DNA of 64,000 nucleotides from Pseudomonas sp. M47T1 (GTDB lineage: Bacteria > Pseudomonadota > Gammaproteobacteria > Pseudomonadales > Pseudomonadaceae). Both the position numbers and the translations under genes were made by a program. Below are positions 52,520-63,302 of this stretch, one piece after another. Each line of letters begins with the position of its first letter. Positions within the stretch are counted from its first letter, which is position 1. Location: the NCBI RefSeq assembly GCF_000263855.1, contig NZ_AJWX01000003.1, positions 186,001 to 250,000 on the forward strand, written 5' to 3'. The notes below the pieces were generated by a model. The model saw only the letters and a program-made list of their open reading frames with translations. It searched no databases and was not told where the DNA came from.

Positions 52520-52694
52520 ACGGTCTCTCTAGGCGCTCGACGGCGCAGGCAAACACGGAATGAAACGATTCTACCAGACGTACGGCAGGGGGAACTGTCG
52601 CCAGGCATCGCTTCTCTATATAGAGTTCATAGGGCCATTGTTGCGCGAATCAAGCCCGCACGCAAAAGTCGTTGATCGACAACGTGAATTCGGG

Positions 52695-52723
52695 TTTCGC
52701 TGGCAAAGGTTCTGTGATATAAA
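52695..52723 (+). promoter_or_regulatory. rpsB promoter
   Basis: TATAAA at 52718-52723 followed by a GC-rich discriminator (ATGCGCCGC), typical of growth-rate-regulated promoters. The -35 (TTTCGC, 52695-52700) is a weak match at 17-nt spacing. Confidence 0.5.
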
Positions 52724-52730
52724 ATGCGCC

Positions 52731-52862
52731 GCTTTCCGGGGATAGCCCCGAAAGCACAAACCCACACACGTGCCGGCACGATGACCTGGGTGCCCGCAGC
52801 TCAAGCTGCTGGTTGGTCATTGGGGTACGTGGAGGCCTAACCCGACTTATCAAGGAACTATC
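52731..52862 (+). promoter_or_regulatory. rpsB autoregulatory leader (t44-type region)
   Basis: The 5' untranslated region forms GCTTTC-C-GGGG-ATAG-CCCC-GAAAGC (52731-52755), then ATGACC (52781-52786) pairing with GGTCAT (52815-52820) around GCAGCT-CA-AGCTGC (52796-52809). In gamma-proteobacteria S2 represses its own operon through such a leader, and the E. coli t44 RNA lies here. Transfer to this genome is by position and fold. Confidence 0.6.
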
Positions 52863-53603
52863 ATGTCCCAAGTCAACATGCGCGATATGCTGAAGGCCGG
52901 TGTGCACTTCGGTCACCAAACCCGTTACTGGAATCCGAAAATGGGTAAGTACATTTTCGGCGCGCGTAACAAGATTCACATCATCAACCTCGAAAAAACC
53001 CTGCCAATGTTCAACGAAGCTCTGACTTTCGTTGAGCGCCTGGCCCAGGGCAAGAACAAGATCCTGTTCGTCGGCACCAAGCGTTCGGCTGGCAAGATCG
53101 TTGCTGAAGAAGCAGCACGTTGCGGTTCGCCGTACGTCGACCACCGCTGGTTGGGCGGCATGCTGACCAACTTCAAAACCATCCGTGCTTCGATCAAGCG
53201 TCTGCGCGACCTGGAAACCCAGGCCGAAGATGGCACCTTTGCCAAGCTGACCAAGAAAGAAGCCCTGATGCGCTCCCGTGATCTGGAAAAACTGGATCGC
53301 TCCCTGGGTGGTATCAAGGACATGGGCGGTCTGCCAGACGCACTGTTCGTCATCGACGTTGATCACGAGCGCATCGCGATCACCGAAGCCAACAAGCTGG
53401 GTATCCCGGTCATCGGCGTTGTCGATACCAACTCCAGCCCAGAAGGTGTTGACTACATCATCCCAGGTAACGATGACGCCATCCGCGCCATCCAGCTGTA
53501 CATGGGTTCGATGGCTGACGCCGTCATCCGTGGCCGCAACCACGTTGCTGGCGGTACCGAAGAGTACGTCCAGGACGCACCTGCTGCAGCGGTAGAAGGC
53601 TGA
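52863..53603 (+). CDS. rpsB: 30S ribosomal protein S2
   Basis: Small-subunit protein assembled late near S1. 246 residues beginning [20 protein letters not shown] and with the S2 signature stretch [23 protein letters not shown] 52863, with AAGGA about 7 nt upstream in the leader. Followed by a terminator before tsf. Confidence 0.98.
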   Translation: MSQVNMRDMLKAGVHFGHQTRYWNPKMGKYIFGARNKIHIINLEKTLPMFNEALTFVERLAQGKNKILFVGTKRSAGKIVAEEAARCGSPYVDHRWLGGMLTNFKTIRASIKRLRDLETQAEDGTFAKLTKKEALMRSRDLEKLDRSLGGIKDMGGLPDALFVIDVDHERIAITEANKLGIPVIGVVDTNSSPEGVDYIIPGNDDAIRAIQLYMGSMADAVIRGRNHVAGGTEEYVQDAPAAAVEG

Positions 53604-53631
53604 GTCTAGACGCCCAGCGTTTACTCGGTAC

Positions 53632-53660
53632 GCAAAAAGGGGGCTAGGCCCCCTTTTTGC
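53632..53660 (+). terminator. Terminator/attenuator between rpsB and tsf
   Basis: GCAAAAAGGGGGC-TAG-GCCCCCTTTTTGC, an 13-bp stem whose right arm supplies the T-run. In E. coli a similar terminator reduces tsf relative to rpsB. Confidence 0.88.
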
Positions 53661-53784
53661 CACCTCGAGAACCTGCCTGCGTAGTCATTGCATTTTTTTA
53701 ACGCAGTAGCTGGCAGTGTTCAAGAATTGAGCGCCCGTGCCAATCGGGTGGAATGGTTGAAAACCTATCCAAGAGGATTTTGAA

Positions 53785-54654
53785 ATGGCAGAAATTACTG
53801 CAGCGTTGGTCAAAGAACTGCGCGAGCGTACCGGCGAAGGCATGATGGACTGCAAGAAAGCCCTGACCAAGGCTGGCGGCGACATCGAGAAAGCGATCGA
53901 CGACATGCGTGCCTCGGGTGCCATCAAGGCTGCCAAAAAGGCTGGCAACGTTGCCGCTGAAGGCGCCATCGCTGTTAAAGTCGGTGCTGACAACAAAGCC
54001 GCCGTTATCCTGGAAGTCAACTCGCAGACCGACTTCCTGGCTCTGCAGGATGACTTCAAGCAATTCGTCGCTGCCAGCGTCGAAAAAGCATTCGCCGACC
54101 AACTGACCGACGCAGCTCCGCTGATCGCCGCTCAGGAATCGGCTCGTGAAACACTGGTTGGCAAAGTTGGCGAAAACGTCAACATTCGTCGCCTGGTTCG
54201 CGTTGAAGGCGACGTGGTCGATGCTTACCTGCACGGTAACAAGATCGGCGTAGTGGTTGCCTTGAAAGGCGGCAACGCCGAGTTGGCCAAAGACATCGCC
54301 ATGCACGTGGCTGCCAGCAATCCGGAGTTCCTGCTGCCATCGGAAGTCTCGGCTGAAGCCATTGAGCGCGAAAAAGCGGTCTTCCTGCAACTGAACGAAG
54401 ACAAGATCAAAGGCAAGCCTGAGAACATCGTTGCGAACATGATTGATGGTCGCATCAAGAAGTTCCTGGCCGAGGCTTCCCTGGTTGAACAGGCGTTCGT
54501 CAAGAACCCTGAAATCAAGATCGGTGATCTGGCCAAGAAGGCTGGCGCTGAAATCGTTTCCTTCACCTACTTCAAAGTCGGTGATGGCATCGAGAAGCCA
54601 GTGGACAACTTCGCTGAAGAAGTTGCCGCCCAGCTGGCTGCTGCCAAGCAGTAA
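53785..54654 (+). CDS. tsf: Translation elongation factor Ts
   Basis: Guanine-nucleotide exchange factor for EF-Tu. 289 residues; N-terminal [19 protein letters not shown] and the core [11 protein letters not shown] identify it. ATG 53785, AGAGGA (about 53772-53777) upstream. Followed by a rho-independent terminator and then the pyrH operon. Confidence 0.97.
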   Translation: MAEITAALVKELRERTGEGMMDCKKALTKAGGDIEKAIDDMRASGAIKAAKKAGNVAAEGAIAVKVGADNKAAVILEVNSQTDFLALQDDFKQFVAASVEKAFADQLTDAAPLIAAQESARETLVGKVGENVNIRRLVRVEGDVVDAYLHGNKIGVVVALKGGNAELAKDIAMHVAASNPEFLLPSEVSAEAIEREKAVFLQLNEDKIKGKPENIVANMIDGRIKKFLAEASLVEQAFVKNPEIKIGDLAKKAGAEIVSFTYFKVGDGIEKPVDNFAEEVAAQLAAAKQ

Positions 54655-54677
54655 GACGGTCTTACCACTGTCGCCCC

Positions 54678-54712
54678 AAAGAGGCTGCCCGCTCACGCGC
54701 GCAGCCTCTTTG
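54678..54712 (+). terminator. Terminator after tsf
   Basis: AAAGAGGCTG/CAGCCTCTTT, a perfect 10-bp stem with a 14-nt loop. It lies 23 bp after the tsf stop. Confidence 0.85.
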
Positions 54713-54842
54713 TCAAAATGAAAGGCGGAATCGTGGCTTACAAGGCCGCTTCCGATGGCGCTGTAGCAGCGCCAAGCTAGAGTTAGCGCAGGCTGCAAAA
54801 CAGCCCGCTCAGAATTTTTTAACGCCGCAGGAGAGATTCGCA

Positions 54843-55586
54843 ATGGCTCAGCAGGTTAGTGGTCGTCAACCTCGCTATAAACGCATTTTGCTCAAACTTA
54901 GCGGCGAGGCCCTGATGGGCTCGGAAGACTTCGGTATCGACCCGAAGGTACTGGACCGCATGGCGCTGGAAGTCGGCCAACTGGTAGGCATCGGCGTTCA
55001 GGTTGGCCTGGTCATCGGTGGCGGCAACCTGTTCCGTGGTGCTGCGCTGAGCGAAGCCGGCATGGACCGCGTTACCGGCGACCACATGGGCATGCTCGCC
55101 ACTGTGATGAACGCCCTGGCCATGCGCGATGCGCTGGAACGCTCGAACATCCCGGCCATCGTCATGTCGGCGATCACCATGGTGGGTGTGACTGACCACT
55201 ACGACCGTCGCAAGGCCGACCGCCTGCTGAAGTCCGGCGACGTGGTGATTTTCGCCGCCGGTACCGGCAACCCGTTCTTCACCACCGACTCCGCTGCCTG
55301 CCTGCGCGCCATCGAGATCGGTGCGGACGTGGTGCTCAAGGCAACCAAGGTGGATGGTGTGTACACTGCCGATCCATTCAAGGATCCGCATGCTGAGAAA
55401 TTTGACCGCCTGACGTACGATGAAGTGCTGGACCGCAAGCTGGGCGTGATGGACCTGACCGCCATCTGCCTGTGCCGCGACCACAACATGCCGTTGCGGG
55501 TGTTTAACATGAACAAGCCTGGCGCTCTGCTGAATATCGTAGTGGGCGGCGCTGAAGGAACTCTGATCGAGGAAGGCGAAGAATGA
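54843..55586 (+). CDS. pyrH: Uridylate kinase
   Basis: Phosphorylates UMP to UDP; aspartokinase-like fold. 247 residues with [21 protein letters not shown] and the [18 protein letters not shown] segment. ATG 54843, GGAGAG about 10 nt upstream. Its stop overlaps the frr ATG (ATGA). Confidence 0.97.
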   Translation: MAQQVSGRQPRYKRILLKLSGEALMGSEDFGIDPKVLDRMALEVGQLVGIGVQVGLVIGGGNLFRGAALSEAGMDRVTGDHMGMLATVMNALAMRDALERSNIPAIVMSAITMVGVTDHYDRRKADRLLKSGDVVIFAAGTGNPFFTTDSAACLRAIEIGADVVLKATKVDGVYTADPFKDPHAEKFDRLTYDEVLDRKLGVMDLTAICLCRDHNMPLRVFNMNKPGALLNIVVGGAEGTLIEEGEE

Positions 55587-56140
55587 TCAACGAAATCAAG
55601 AAAGACGCTCAAGAGCGCATGCAGAAATCCCTGGAGTCGCTGGCCCACGCGTTCAGCCGCATCCGCACTGGTCAGGCGCACCCCAGCATCCTGGGTGGCG
55701 TGATGGTTCCGTACTACGGCGCCGACACCCCGCTGAACCAGGTTGCCAACGTGACCGTCAAGGACTCGCGTACCCTGCAGGTCGTGGCCTTCGAACGCAA
55801 CATGCTGGCCGCCGTCGACAAGGCCATCCAGAGCTCGGGCCTGGGTTTCAACCCCACCAACCTGGGTGAGCTGCTGCTGATCAGCATGCCGGCCCTGACC
55901 GAGGAAACCCGCAAGGGCTTCACCAAGCAGGCCCGTGAAGCGGCCGAAGACGGCCGTGTAGCCGTGCGCAACATCCGTCGCGATGCCCTGGGCCAGTTGA
56001 AAGACCTGGTCAAGGAAAAGGAAATCAGCGAAGACGAAGAGCGCCGTGCCGCCGATGACGTCCAGAAGCTGACGGACAAGTTCGTGGCTGAAATCGAAAC
56101 GGCTGTGAAACAGAAAGAAGCCGATTTGATGGCTGTATAA
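55583..56140 (+). CDS. frr: Ribosome recycling factor
   Basis: With EF-G splits the post-termination ribosome. 185 residues, normal length, with [16 protein letters not shown] and [15 protein letters not shown]. Translationally coupled to pyrH by a 4-bp overlap. Confidence 0.97.
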   Translation: MINEIKKDAQERMQKSLESLAHAFSRIRTGQAHPSILGGVMVPYYGADTPLNQVANVTVKDSRTLQVVAFERNMLAAVDKAIQSSGLGFNPTNLGELLLISMPALTEETRKGFTKQAREAAEDGRVAVRNIRRDALGQLKDLVKEKEISEDEERRAADDVQKLTDKFVAEIETAVKQKEADLMAV

Positions 56141-56159
56141 GAAGGATCCGCGCGTTTCC

Positions 56160-56915
56160 ATGGAAAAGACCAAGCTGACTGTACCGTCCTCGGTACCGCG
56201 ACACGTTGCGATCATCATGGATGGGAATAATCGCTGGGCGAAAAAGCGCCTGCTGCCCGGTATTGCCGGGCACAAGGCCGGCGTGGATGCCGTTCGCGCG
56301 GTCATTGAGGTCTGTGCAGAGGCCAAGGTCGAGGTGCTGACCCTCTTCGCTTTCTCCAGTGAAAACTGGCAGCGCCCGGCCGAGGAGGTCGGGGCCCTGA
56401 TGGAACTGTTCTTCTCGGCCCTGCGCCGGGAAGCGCGGCGCCTGAATGAAAACCGCATCAGCCTGCGCATCATTGGTGATCGCTCACGCTTTCACCCGGA
56501 ATTGCAGGCGGCCATGCGCGAAGCCGAGGCGTTGACCGCCGGCAATGACCGCTTCGTGCTGCAGATCGCCGCCAACTACGGTGGCCAGTGGGACATCGCC
56601 CAGGCCGCACAGCGCCTGGCACGCGAGGTTCAGGCCGGGCACCTGCGCCCGGAGGACATCACCCCGGGGTTGCTGCAGACCTGCCTGTCCACGGGCGACC
56701 TGCCCCTGCCCGACCTGTGCATCCGCACCGGCGGCGAGCGGCGCATCAGCAATTTCCTGCTGTGGCAGCTGGCGTATGCCGAGCTGTACTTCTCCGACCT
56801 GTTCTGGCCGGACTTCAAACACGAAGCCATGCGCACCGCGCTGGCTGATTTCGCTTCGCGCCAGCGCCGCTTCGGTAAGACGAGCGAGCAGGTCGAAGCC
56901 GGAGCCCGTGCTTAA
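56160..56915 (+). CDS. uppS: Undecaprenyl diphosphate synthase
   Basis: Makes C55-PP, the lipid carrier precursor for peptidoglycan and O-antigen. 251 residues with IIMDGNNRWAKKR (catalytic Asp), VLTLFAFSSENWQRP and RTGGERRISNFLLWQLAYAE. ATG 56160; stop overlaps cdsA by one base. Confidence 0.96.
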   Translation: MEKTKLTVPSSVPRHVAIIMDGNNRWAKKRLLPGIAGHKAGVDAVRAVIEVCAEAKVEVLTLFAFSSENWQRPAEEVGALMELFFSALRREARRLNENRISLRIIGDRSRFHPELQAAMREAEALTAGNDRFVLQIAANYGGQWDIAQAAQRLAREVQAGHLRPEDITPGLLQTCLSTGDLPLPDLCIRTGGERRISNFLLWQLAYAELYFSDLFWPDFKHEAMRTALADFASRQRRFGKTSEQVEAGARA

Positions 56916-57730
56916 TGCTTAAACAACGCATCATTACAGCGCTGATCCTGCTGCCGATCGCCCTGTGCGGTTTCTTCCTGCTCGAAGGGGCAAGCTTTGC
57001 CCTGTTCATCGGCCTGGTGGTGACCCTGGGTGGCTGGGAATGGGCTCGCCTGGCCGGTTTCGAGCGCCAGCCTGCGCGCGTGGGTTTCGCCGCCGTGGTG
57101 GCCGTGGCCCTGTTTTTCCTGTACCTGTCCCCGGCGCTGGCGCCCTTCGTGCTGGCGGCAGCGTTGATCTGGTGGGGGGTGGCGACCTTCCTGGTGTTGA
57201 CCTTCCCGCGTACCAGCGAACACTGGGGCAGCGTGGCCTGCAAGCTGCTGATCGGCTTCCTGATCTTGCTACCGGCCTGGCAAGGCCTGGTGCTGATCAA
57301 GGCCCAGGAACAAGGTAATTGGCTGATTCTGGCGGTGATGGTGCTGGTGTGGGCTGCCGACATCGGTGCGTATTTTTCCGGCCGGGCCTTCGGCAAGGCC
57401 AAGCTGGCCCCGCAGGTCAGCCCCGGTAAAAGCTGGGCCGGCTTCTACGGTGGCATGGCGGTGAGCCTGCTGATCACTCTGGTAGTGGGGCAAGTGCGTC
57501 ATTGGGGTGTGGGCGAAACGATTCTGTGCCTGATGGGCGCCGCTATCGTGGTGGCGCTGTCGGTGGTGGGTGATCTCACCGAAAGCATGTTCAAGCGCCG
57601 CGCAGGTATCAAGGACAGCAGCAACCTGCTGCCGGGCCATGGCGGTATCCTTGATCGCATCGACAGCCTCACCGCAGCGATCCCGGTATTTGCCGTGCTG
57701 CTGTGGATGGCAAACTGGAGTGCTCTGTGA
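56915..57730 (+). CDS. cdsA: Phosphatidate cytidylyltransferase
   Basis: Makes CDP-diacylglycerol for phospholipid synthesis; inner membrane with about eight helices. 271 residues; the signature lies near the C-terminus ([20 protein letters not shown], then GILDRIDSL). ATG 56915, coupled to uppS and, by a 4-bp GTGA overlap, to dxr. Confidence 0.95.
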   Translation: MLKQRIITALILLPIALCGFFLLEGASFALFIGLVVTLGGWEWARLAGFERQPARVGFAAVVAVALFFLYLSPALAPFVLAAALIWWGVATFLVLTFPRTSEHWGSVACKLLIGFLILLPAWQGLVLIKAQEQGNWLILAVMVLVWAADIGAYFSGRAFGKAKLAPQVSPGKSWAGFYGGMAVSLLITLVVGQVRHWGVGETILCLMGAAIVVALSVVGDLTESMFKRRAGIKDSSNLLPGHGGILDRIDSLTAAIPVFAVLLWMANWSAL

Positions 57731-58917
57731 GTACGCCACAGATGATTACCGTACTGGGTGCAACGGGCTCCATTGGCCTGAGCACGCTGGACGTGGTGGC
57801 GCGCCATCCCGACAAATACCAGGTGTTTGCCCTCAGCGGCTTCTCGCGGATCGATGAGTTGCTGGCCCTGTGCGTGAAACACCGGCCGCAGTGCGCCGTG
57901 GTTCCGGACGAGGCGGGCGCCCGTCGCCTGGAGGTCGGCCTGCGGGCTGCCGGGCTGGACACCCAGGTACTGATCGGCGAGCAGGGCCTGTGCCAGGTGG
58001 CCGCCGCCCCATGCGTGGACGCCGTGATGGCGGCCATCGTCGGTGCGGCGGGCCTGCGTCCGACCCTGGCGGCCGTGGAGGCGGGCAAGAAGGTCTTGCT
58101 GGCCAACAAGGAAGCGCTGGTGATGTCCGGCGCGCTATTCATGCAGGCCGTGCGCCGCAGTGGCGCCGTGCTGCTGCCTATCGACAGCGAGCACAACGCG
58201 ATTTTCCAGTGCCTGCCGCAGGACTTCTCCCGTGGCCTGGGCAATGTAGGCGTGCGCCGCATCCTTCTGACCGCCAGCGGCGGCCCGTTCCGTGAAACGC
58301 CGCTGGCCGAGCTGGAAGATGTCACGCCCGAACAGGCGTGCGCCCACCCCAACTGGTCCATGGGGCGCAAGATCTCCGTGGATTCGGCCAGCATGATGAA
58401 CAAGGGCCTGGAGCTGATCGAGGCCTGCTGGCTGTTCGATGCACGTCCGGAGCAGGTCGAGGTGGTGGTGCATCGCCAAAGTGTGATTCACTCCATGGTC
58501 GATTATGTCGACGGCTCGGTGCTGGCCCAGATGGGCAACCCCGACATGCGTACCCCCATCGCCCACGCGCTGGCCTGGCCTGCGCGGTTTGATTCGGGCG
58601 TGGCGCCACTGGACCTGTTCGCCGTGGGCCGCCTGGACTTCGAGGCGCCCGACGAGCAACGCTTTCCTTGCCTGCGCCTGGCGCGGCAGGCGGCGCAGGC
58701 CGGCAACAGTGCGCCCACCACGCTCAATGCGGCCAACGAAATGGCGGTGGCGGCGTTTCTCGAACGGCGCATCCGTTATCCGGAGATCGCGCGTATGATC
58801 GAGGATGTACTGAGCCAGGAGCCGGTAGTGGCACTGGAGGCTCTGGACGCAGTGTTTGCCGCCGACACACGGGCACGTGAGCTGGCCGGGCAATGGTTGA
58901 ATCGCCACGGGCGTTGA
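57727..58917 (+). CDS. dxr: 1-deoxy-D-xylulose 5-phosphate reductoisomerase
   Basis: Second step of the MEP isoprenoid route. 396 residues; NADPH loop [15 protein letters not shown], metal/substrate motifs [14 protein letters not shown] and [20 protein letters not shown]. Start is GTG 57727 overlapping the cdsA stop; the frame continues to 57703 but inside cdsA. Supplies isoprenoid precursor used by uppS two genes away. Confidence 0.95.
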   Translation: MSTPQMITVLGATGSIGLSTLDVVARHPDKYQVFALSGFSRIDELLALCVKHRPQCAVVPDEAGARRLEVGLRAAGLDTQVLIGEQGLCQVAAAPCVDAVMAAIVGAAGLRPTLAAVEAGKKVLLANKEALVMSGALFMQAVRRSGAVLLPIDSEHNAIFQCLPQDFSRGLGNVGVRRILLTASGGPFRETPLAELEDVTPEQACAHPNWSMGRKISVDSASMMNKGLELIEACWLFDARPEQVEVVVHRQSVIHSMVDYVDGSVLAQMGNPDMRTPIAHALAWPARFDSGVAPLDLFAVGRLDFEAPDEQRFPCLRLARQAAQAGNSAPTTLNAANEMAVAAFLERRIRYPEIARMIEDVLSQEPVVALEALDAVFAADTRARELAGQWLNRHGR

Positions 58918-58976
58918 TCGCCGCGGTGTGCACGCGCACCGCTTGATTTGCGCCGCGACGCAATTCGGAGAGAGTT

Positions 58977-60329
58977 ATGAGTGCGCTCTACATGATTGTC
59001 GGTACCCTGGTGGCATTGGGTGTGCTGGTTACCTTTCACGAATTCGGCCATTTTTGGGTCGCGCGGCGCTGTGGCGTCAAGGTTTTGCGTTTTTCCGTGG
59101 GTTTTGGCATGCCGCTGCTGCGCTGGCGCGACCGCCAGGGCACAGAATATGTAGTTGCGGCCATCCCGTTGGGCGGCTACGTGAAGATGCTCGATGAGCG
59201 CGAGGGCGAGGTGCCGGCCGAACAGCTGGACCAGGCCTTCAACCGCAAGAAGGTCGGGCAGCGCATCGCCATTGTTGCCGCCGGTCCCATCGCCAACTTC
59301 CTGCTGGCGATGTTTTTCTTCTGGGTGCTGGCGATGCTGGGCAGCCAGCAGGTCAAGCCGGTCATCGGCAATGTCGAGCCAGGCAGTATTGCCGCTGCCG
59401 CAGGCCTCAGTGCCGGCAGCGAAATTGTTTCCGTAGATGGCGAAGCCACCAGCGGCTGGTCGCAGGTCAACCTGCAACTGGTGCGCCGCCTGGGTGAGAG
59501 CGGTGCGCTGAACGTTACTGTGCGTCCCCAAGGTTCGACGGCCGATGAGCCGCATACCCTGGCGCTGGACCACTGGCTGCAGGGCACCGACGAGCCGGAC
59601 CCGATCCGCTCGCTGGGTATTCGCCCATGGCGACCGGCCCTGGAGCCGGTCTTGGCCGAGCTCGACCCGAAGGGCCCGGCGCAAGCCGCTGGTCTGAAAA
59701 CCGGTGACCGCCTGCTGGCCCTGGACGGCAAGCCGCTCGGCGACTGGCAGCAGGTGGTTGACCTGGTGCGCGAGCGCCCGGACGGTAAAGTGGTGCTGCA
59801 TGTGCAGCGCGATGAATTGCAACTGGATGTGCCGGTGACCCTGGCCTCGAAAGGCGAGGGCAAGGCGGCCGCAGGTTACTTGGGTGCAGGGGTGAAGGCT
59901 GTGCAATGGCCGGCGGAGATGACCCGCGAGGTCAGTTACGGTCCGCTGGCGGCGATTGGCGAAGGCGCCAGGCGCACTTGGACCATGAGCGTGCTCACCC
60001 TTGATTCGTTGAAGAAAATGTTGTTCGGCGAGCTCTCGGTAAAAAACTTGAGTGGACCGATAACCATTGCTAAAGTGGCGGGCGCTTCAGCCCAGTCGGG
60101 CGTTGGGGATTTCCTGAATTTCCTCGCCTATCTGAGCATTAGCCTGGGGGTTCTGAATTTGCTGCCCATCCCCGTGTTGGATGGGGGGCACTTGCTGTTC
60201 TACCTGATCGAATGGGTGCGTGGTCGCCCGGTGTCGGATCGGGTACAGGGTTGGGGGATCCAGATCGGTATCAGTTTGGTAGTTGGGGTGATGTTGCTTG
60301 CCCTGATCAACGATTTGGGTCGACTGTAA
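58977..60329 (+). CDS. rseP: Site-2 intramembrane metalloprotease RseP (MucP)
   Basis: 450 residues. HEFGH zinc motif at 21-25, two PDZ domains (about 100-290) and C-terminal LDGGH with metal Asp near 402. Cleaves anti-sigma factors such as MucA/RseA, releasing AlgU/RpoE. In P. aeruginosa the homologue is MucP. ATG 58977 after AGAG. Upstream of bamA and skp as in gamma-proteobacteria. Confidence 0.95.
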   Translation: MSALYMIVGTLVALGVLVTFHEFGHFWVARRCGVKVLRFSVGFGMPLLRWRDRQGTEYVVAAIPLGGYVKMLDEREGEVPAEQLDQAFNRKKVGQRIAIVAAGPIANFLLAMFFFWVLAMLGSQQVKPVIGNVEPGSIAAAAGLSAGSEIVSVDGEATSGWSQVNLQLVRRLGESGALNVTVRPQGSTADEPHTLALDHWLQGTDEPDPIRSLGIRPWRPALEPVLAELDPKGPAQAAGLKTGDRLLALDGKPLGDWQQVVDLVRERPDGKVVLHVQRDELQLDVPVTLASKGEGKAAAGYLGAGVKAVQWPAEMTREVSYGPLAAIGEGARRTWTMSVLTLDSLKKMLFGELSVKNLSGPITIAKVAGASAQSGVGDFLNFLAYLSISLGVLNLLPIPVLDGGHLLFYLIEWVRGRPVSDRVQGWGIQIGISLVVGVMLLALINDLGRL

Positions 60330-60342
60330 AGCTTCGCTCAAT

Positions 60343-60371
60343 TGCAAACCTGCCGCCTTTGCGGCAGTTTG
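60343..60371 (+). other. Hairpin between rseP and bamA
   Basis: CAAAC-CT-GCCGC-CTTT-GCGGC-AG-TTTG with two mismatched pairs. T-run is poor, so partial termination or transcript stabilisation is likelier than full stop. Confidence 0.5.
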
Positions 60372-60402
60372 CTTATTGCCAGTTGGAATAAGAAAGGACT
60401 TC

Positions 60403-62751
60403 ATGAAACGTCTGCTGCTTACTGCGGTTCTTGCCGCATTGATGGTCACCGAAGTTCACGCCGAGTCCTTCAAAATCTCTGATATTCGTGTCAACGGCTT
60501 GCAGCGGGTATCCGCCGGCAGCGTGTTTGGTGCCTTGCCATTGAACGTGGGCGACGAAGCGGATGATCGACGCCTGGTGGATTCCACTCGCGCGCTGTTC
60601 AAGACCGGTTTCTTTCAGGATATCCAGCTGGGCCGCGACGGCAACGTCCTGGTTATCAGTGTAGTCGAACGTCCGTCGGTCTCCAGTATCGAGATCGAGG
60701 GCAACAAGGCCATCACCACTGAAGACCTGATGAAGGGCCTCAAGCAGTCCGGTCTTGCCGAGGGCGAGATCTTCCAGCGTGCGACCCTTGAGGGCGTGCG
60801 TAACGAACTGCAACGCCAGTACGTTGCCCAGGGCCGCTACTCGGCTACCGTCGATGCCGAAGTGGTGCCGCAGCCGCGCAACCGCGTCAGCCTGAAGATC
60901 AAGATCAACGAAGGCACCGTTGCCGCCATCCAGCACATCAACGTGGTGGGCAACACGGTGTTCTCCGAAGAGGAACTGACCGATCAGTTCCAGCTCAAGA
61001 CCACCAACTGGCTGTCGTTCTTCAAGAACGACGACAAGTACGCCCGTGAAAAGCTTTCCGGTGACCTTGAGCGCCTGCGTTCCTACTACCTGGACCGCGG
61101 CTACATCAACATGGACATCGCGTCTACCCAGGTGTCGATCACCCCGGACAAGAAAAGCGTCTACATCACCGTCAACGTCAACGAAGGCCAGAAGTACAGC
61201 GTTCGTGACGTGAAGCTGTCTGGCGACCTGAAAGTTCCTGAAGACCAGGTCAAGTCGCTGCTGCTGGTGGAAAAAGGCCAGGTGTTCTCGCGCAAGCTGA
61301 TGACCACCACCAGCGAGCTGATCACCCGCCGCCTGGGTAACGATGGCTACACCTTCGCCAACGTCAACGGCGTGCCTACCCCGCACGACGATGACCACAC
61401 CGTGGACATCACCTTCGTGGTGGACCCGGGCAAGCGTGCCTACGTGAACCGCATCAACTACCGCGGCAACACCAAGACCGATGACAAGGTGCTGCGTCGC
61501 GAAATGCGCCAGATGGAAGGTGGCTGGGCGTCGACCTACCTGATCGACCAGTCCAAGACCCGCCTGGAGCGCCTGGGCTACTTCAAGGAAGTCAACGTCG
61601 AGACCCCGGCCGTACCAGGCGTGGATGACCAGGTTGACGTGAACTACTCGGTTGAAGAGCAGGCTTCGGGGTCGATCACCGCCAGCGTCGGTTTCGCCCA
61701 GAGCGCGGGCCTGATCCTGGGTGGTTCCATCAGCCAGAGCAACTTCCTGGGTACTGGCAACAAGGTGTCCATCGGCCTGACCAAGTCCGAATACCAGACT
61801 CGCTACAACTTCAGCTACGTCGATCCGTACTTCACGCCGGACGGTGTCAGCCTGGGTTACAACGCGTTCTACCGTAAAACCGACTACAGCGACCTCGACG
61901 TCGATATCGCCAGCTACTCGGTTGACAGCTACGGCGTGGGCGCAACCTTCGGCTACCCGATCAGCGAAACGTCGCGCATGACGTACGGCCTGACGCTGCA
62001 ACACGACTCGATCAGCACCGGTACCTACACCGTTGATGAAATCTTCGACTTCATCGACAAGGAAGGCAGCAGCTTCACCAACCTGAAGGCCTCCGTGGGC
62101 TGGTCCGACTCCACCCTGAACAAAGGCACGCTGCCTACCCGTGGTCACTCGCAAAGCCTGACGTTTGAAACCACCACGCCTGGCAGCGACCTGTCGTTCT
62201 ACAAGGTCGACTACCGTGGCCAGTTGTTCGCGCCGCTCAGCGATACCTACACCCTGCGCCTGCACTCGGAGCTGGGCTACGGTGACGGCTTCGGCGATAC
62301 CCACGGGCTGCCGTTCTATGAGAACTACTACGCCGGTGGTTTCAACTCCGTCCGCGGTTTCAAGGACAGCACCCTGGGCCCACGCAGCACCCCGAGTACC
62401 GGCAAGAACGGTACTGCGATTGACCCGGACCAGAGCCCTGAAGCCTTCGGTGGTAACGTCCTGATCACCGGCGGTGCCGAAGTCCTGTTCCCGATGCCGT
62501 TCGTGAAAGACCAGCGTTCCCTGCGGACCTCGTTGTTCCTGGACATGGGTAGCACGTTCGACACCAATTGCTCGTCGACCTCCAAGTACTGTGAAAGTGT
62601 CGACTTCTCGCAAATGGCCGCCTCCGTCGGTCTGGGCGTGACCTGGGTCACCGCGCTGGGTCCTCTGAGCTTCAGCTTGGCCACGCCGATCAAGAAGCCT
62701 GATTACTCTGAAACCCAGATCTTCCAATTCTCCCTGGGCCAGACCTTCTAA
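60403..62751 (+). CDS. bamA: Outer-membrane protein assembly factor BamA
   Basis: Central insertase for beta-barrel proteins. 782 residues: signal peptide to about 22, five POTRA domains (about 23-420), and a 16-strand barrel ending in SLGQTF with terminal Phe. ATG 60403, AAAGGA 8 nt upstream. Part of the rseP-bamA-skp-lpxD cluster that is under RpoE control in E. coli; I find no clear AlgU site in the 73-bp gap. Confidence 0.97.
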   Translation: MKRLLLTAVLAALMVTEVHAESFKISDIRVNGLQRVSAGSVFGALPLNVGDEADDRRLVDSTRALFKTGFFQDIQLGRDGNVLVISVVERPSVSSIEIEGNKAITTEDLMKGLKQSGLAEGEIFQRATLEGVRNELQRQYVAQGRYSATVDAEVVPQPRNRVSLKIKINEGTVAAIQHINVVGNTVFSEEELTDQFQLKTTNWLSFFKNDDKYAREKLSGDLERLRSYYLDRGYINMDIASTQVSITPDKKSVYITVNVNEGQKYSVRDVKLSGDLKVPEDQVKSLLLVEKGQVFSRKLMTTTSELITRRLGNDGYTFANVNGVPTPHDDDHTVDITFVVDPGKRAYVNRINYRGNTKTDDKVLRREMRQMEGGWASTYLIDQSKTRLERLGYFKEVNVETPAVPGVDDQVDVNYSVEEQASGSITASVGFAQSAGLILGGSISQSNFLGTGNKVSIGLTKSEYQTRYNFSYVDPYFTPDGVSLGYNAFYRKTDYSDLDVDIASYSVDSYGVGATFGYPISETSRMTYGLTLQHDSISTGTYTVDEIFDFIDKEGSSFTNLKASVGWSDSTLNKGTLPTRGHSQSLTFETTTPGSDLSFYKVDYRGQLFAPLSDTYTLRLHSELGYGDGFGDTHGLPFYENYYAGGFNSVRGFKDSTLGPRSTPSTGKNGTAIDPDQSPEAFGGNVLITGGAEVLFPMPFVKDQRSLRTSLFLDMGSTFDTNCSSTSKYCESVDFSQMAASVGLGVTWVTALGPLSFSLATPIKKPDYSETQIFQFSLGQTF

Positions 62752-62790
62752 GGTCTGCTCAACCGACAACAGTTTCCGTAGGAGTGCATC

Positions 62791-63300
62791 GTGCGTAAGT
62801 TGACACAAATGGTTCTTCTGGCAGCCACCCTGGCCGCTACCGCCACCCCAGCGTTTGCCGACATGAAAATTGCCGTGCTGAACTATCAGATGGCCCTGCT
62901 GGAGTCGGACGCTGCCAAGCAGTACGCCGTTGACGCCGAGAAGAAATTCGGCCCGCAACTGACCAAGCTCAAGGCCCTGGAAAGCAGCGCCAAGGGTATC
63001 CAGGACCGCCTGGTGAACGGTGGCGACAAGCTGCCACAAGGCGACCGCGAGAAACTGGAACTGGACTTCAAGCAGAAGGCCCGTGACTACCAGTTCCAGT
63101 CCAAGGAGCTGAACGAAGCCAAGGCCAACGCCGACCGCGACATGCTCAAGACCCTGAAGCCGAAGCTGGACGGCGCCGTTGAAGAAGTTATCAAGAACGG
63201 TGGCTTTGACCTGGTTCTCGAGCGCGGCGCTGTGATCGATGTCAAACCGCAATATGACATCACTCGCCAAGTCATCGAGCGCATGAACAAAGCGCGCTGA
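62791..63300 (+). CDS. skp: Periplasmic chaperone Skp/OmpH
   Basis: 169 residues; signal peptide ends ATPAFA, then [20 protein letters not shown] typical of Skp/OmpH, followed by two long helices. Trimeric holdase for outer-membrane proteins in transit to BamA. Start is GTG 62791 with AGGAG (62780-62784). Confidence 0.93.
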   Translation: MRKLTQMVLLAATLAATATPAFADMKIAVLNYQMALLESDAAKQYAVDAEKKFGPQLTKLKALESSAKGIQDRLVNGGDKLPQGDREKLELDFKQKARDYQFQSKELNEAKANADRDMLKTLKPKLDGAVEEVIKNGGFDLVLERGAVIDVKPQYDITRQVIERMNKAR

Positions 63301-63302
63301 TC

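Noticed and set aside
60373..63270. 965-codon minus-strand open frame over bamA and skp
   Set aside because: Spans two clear genes on the other strand; shadow due to codon bias.
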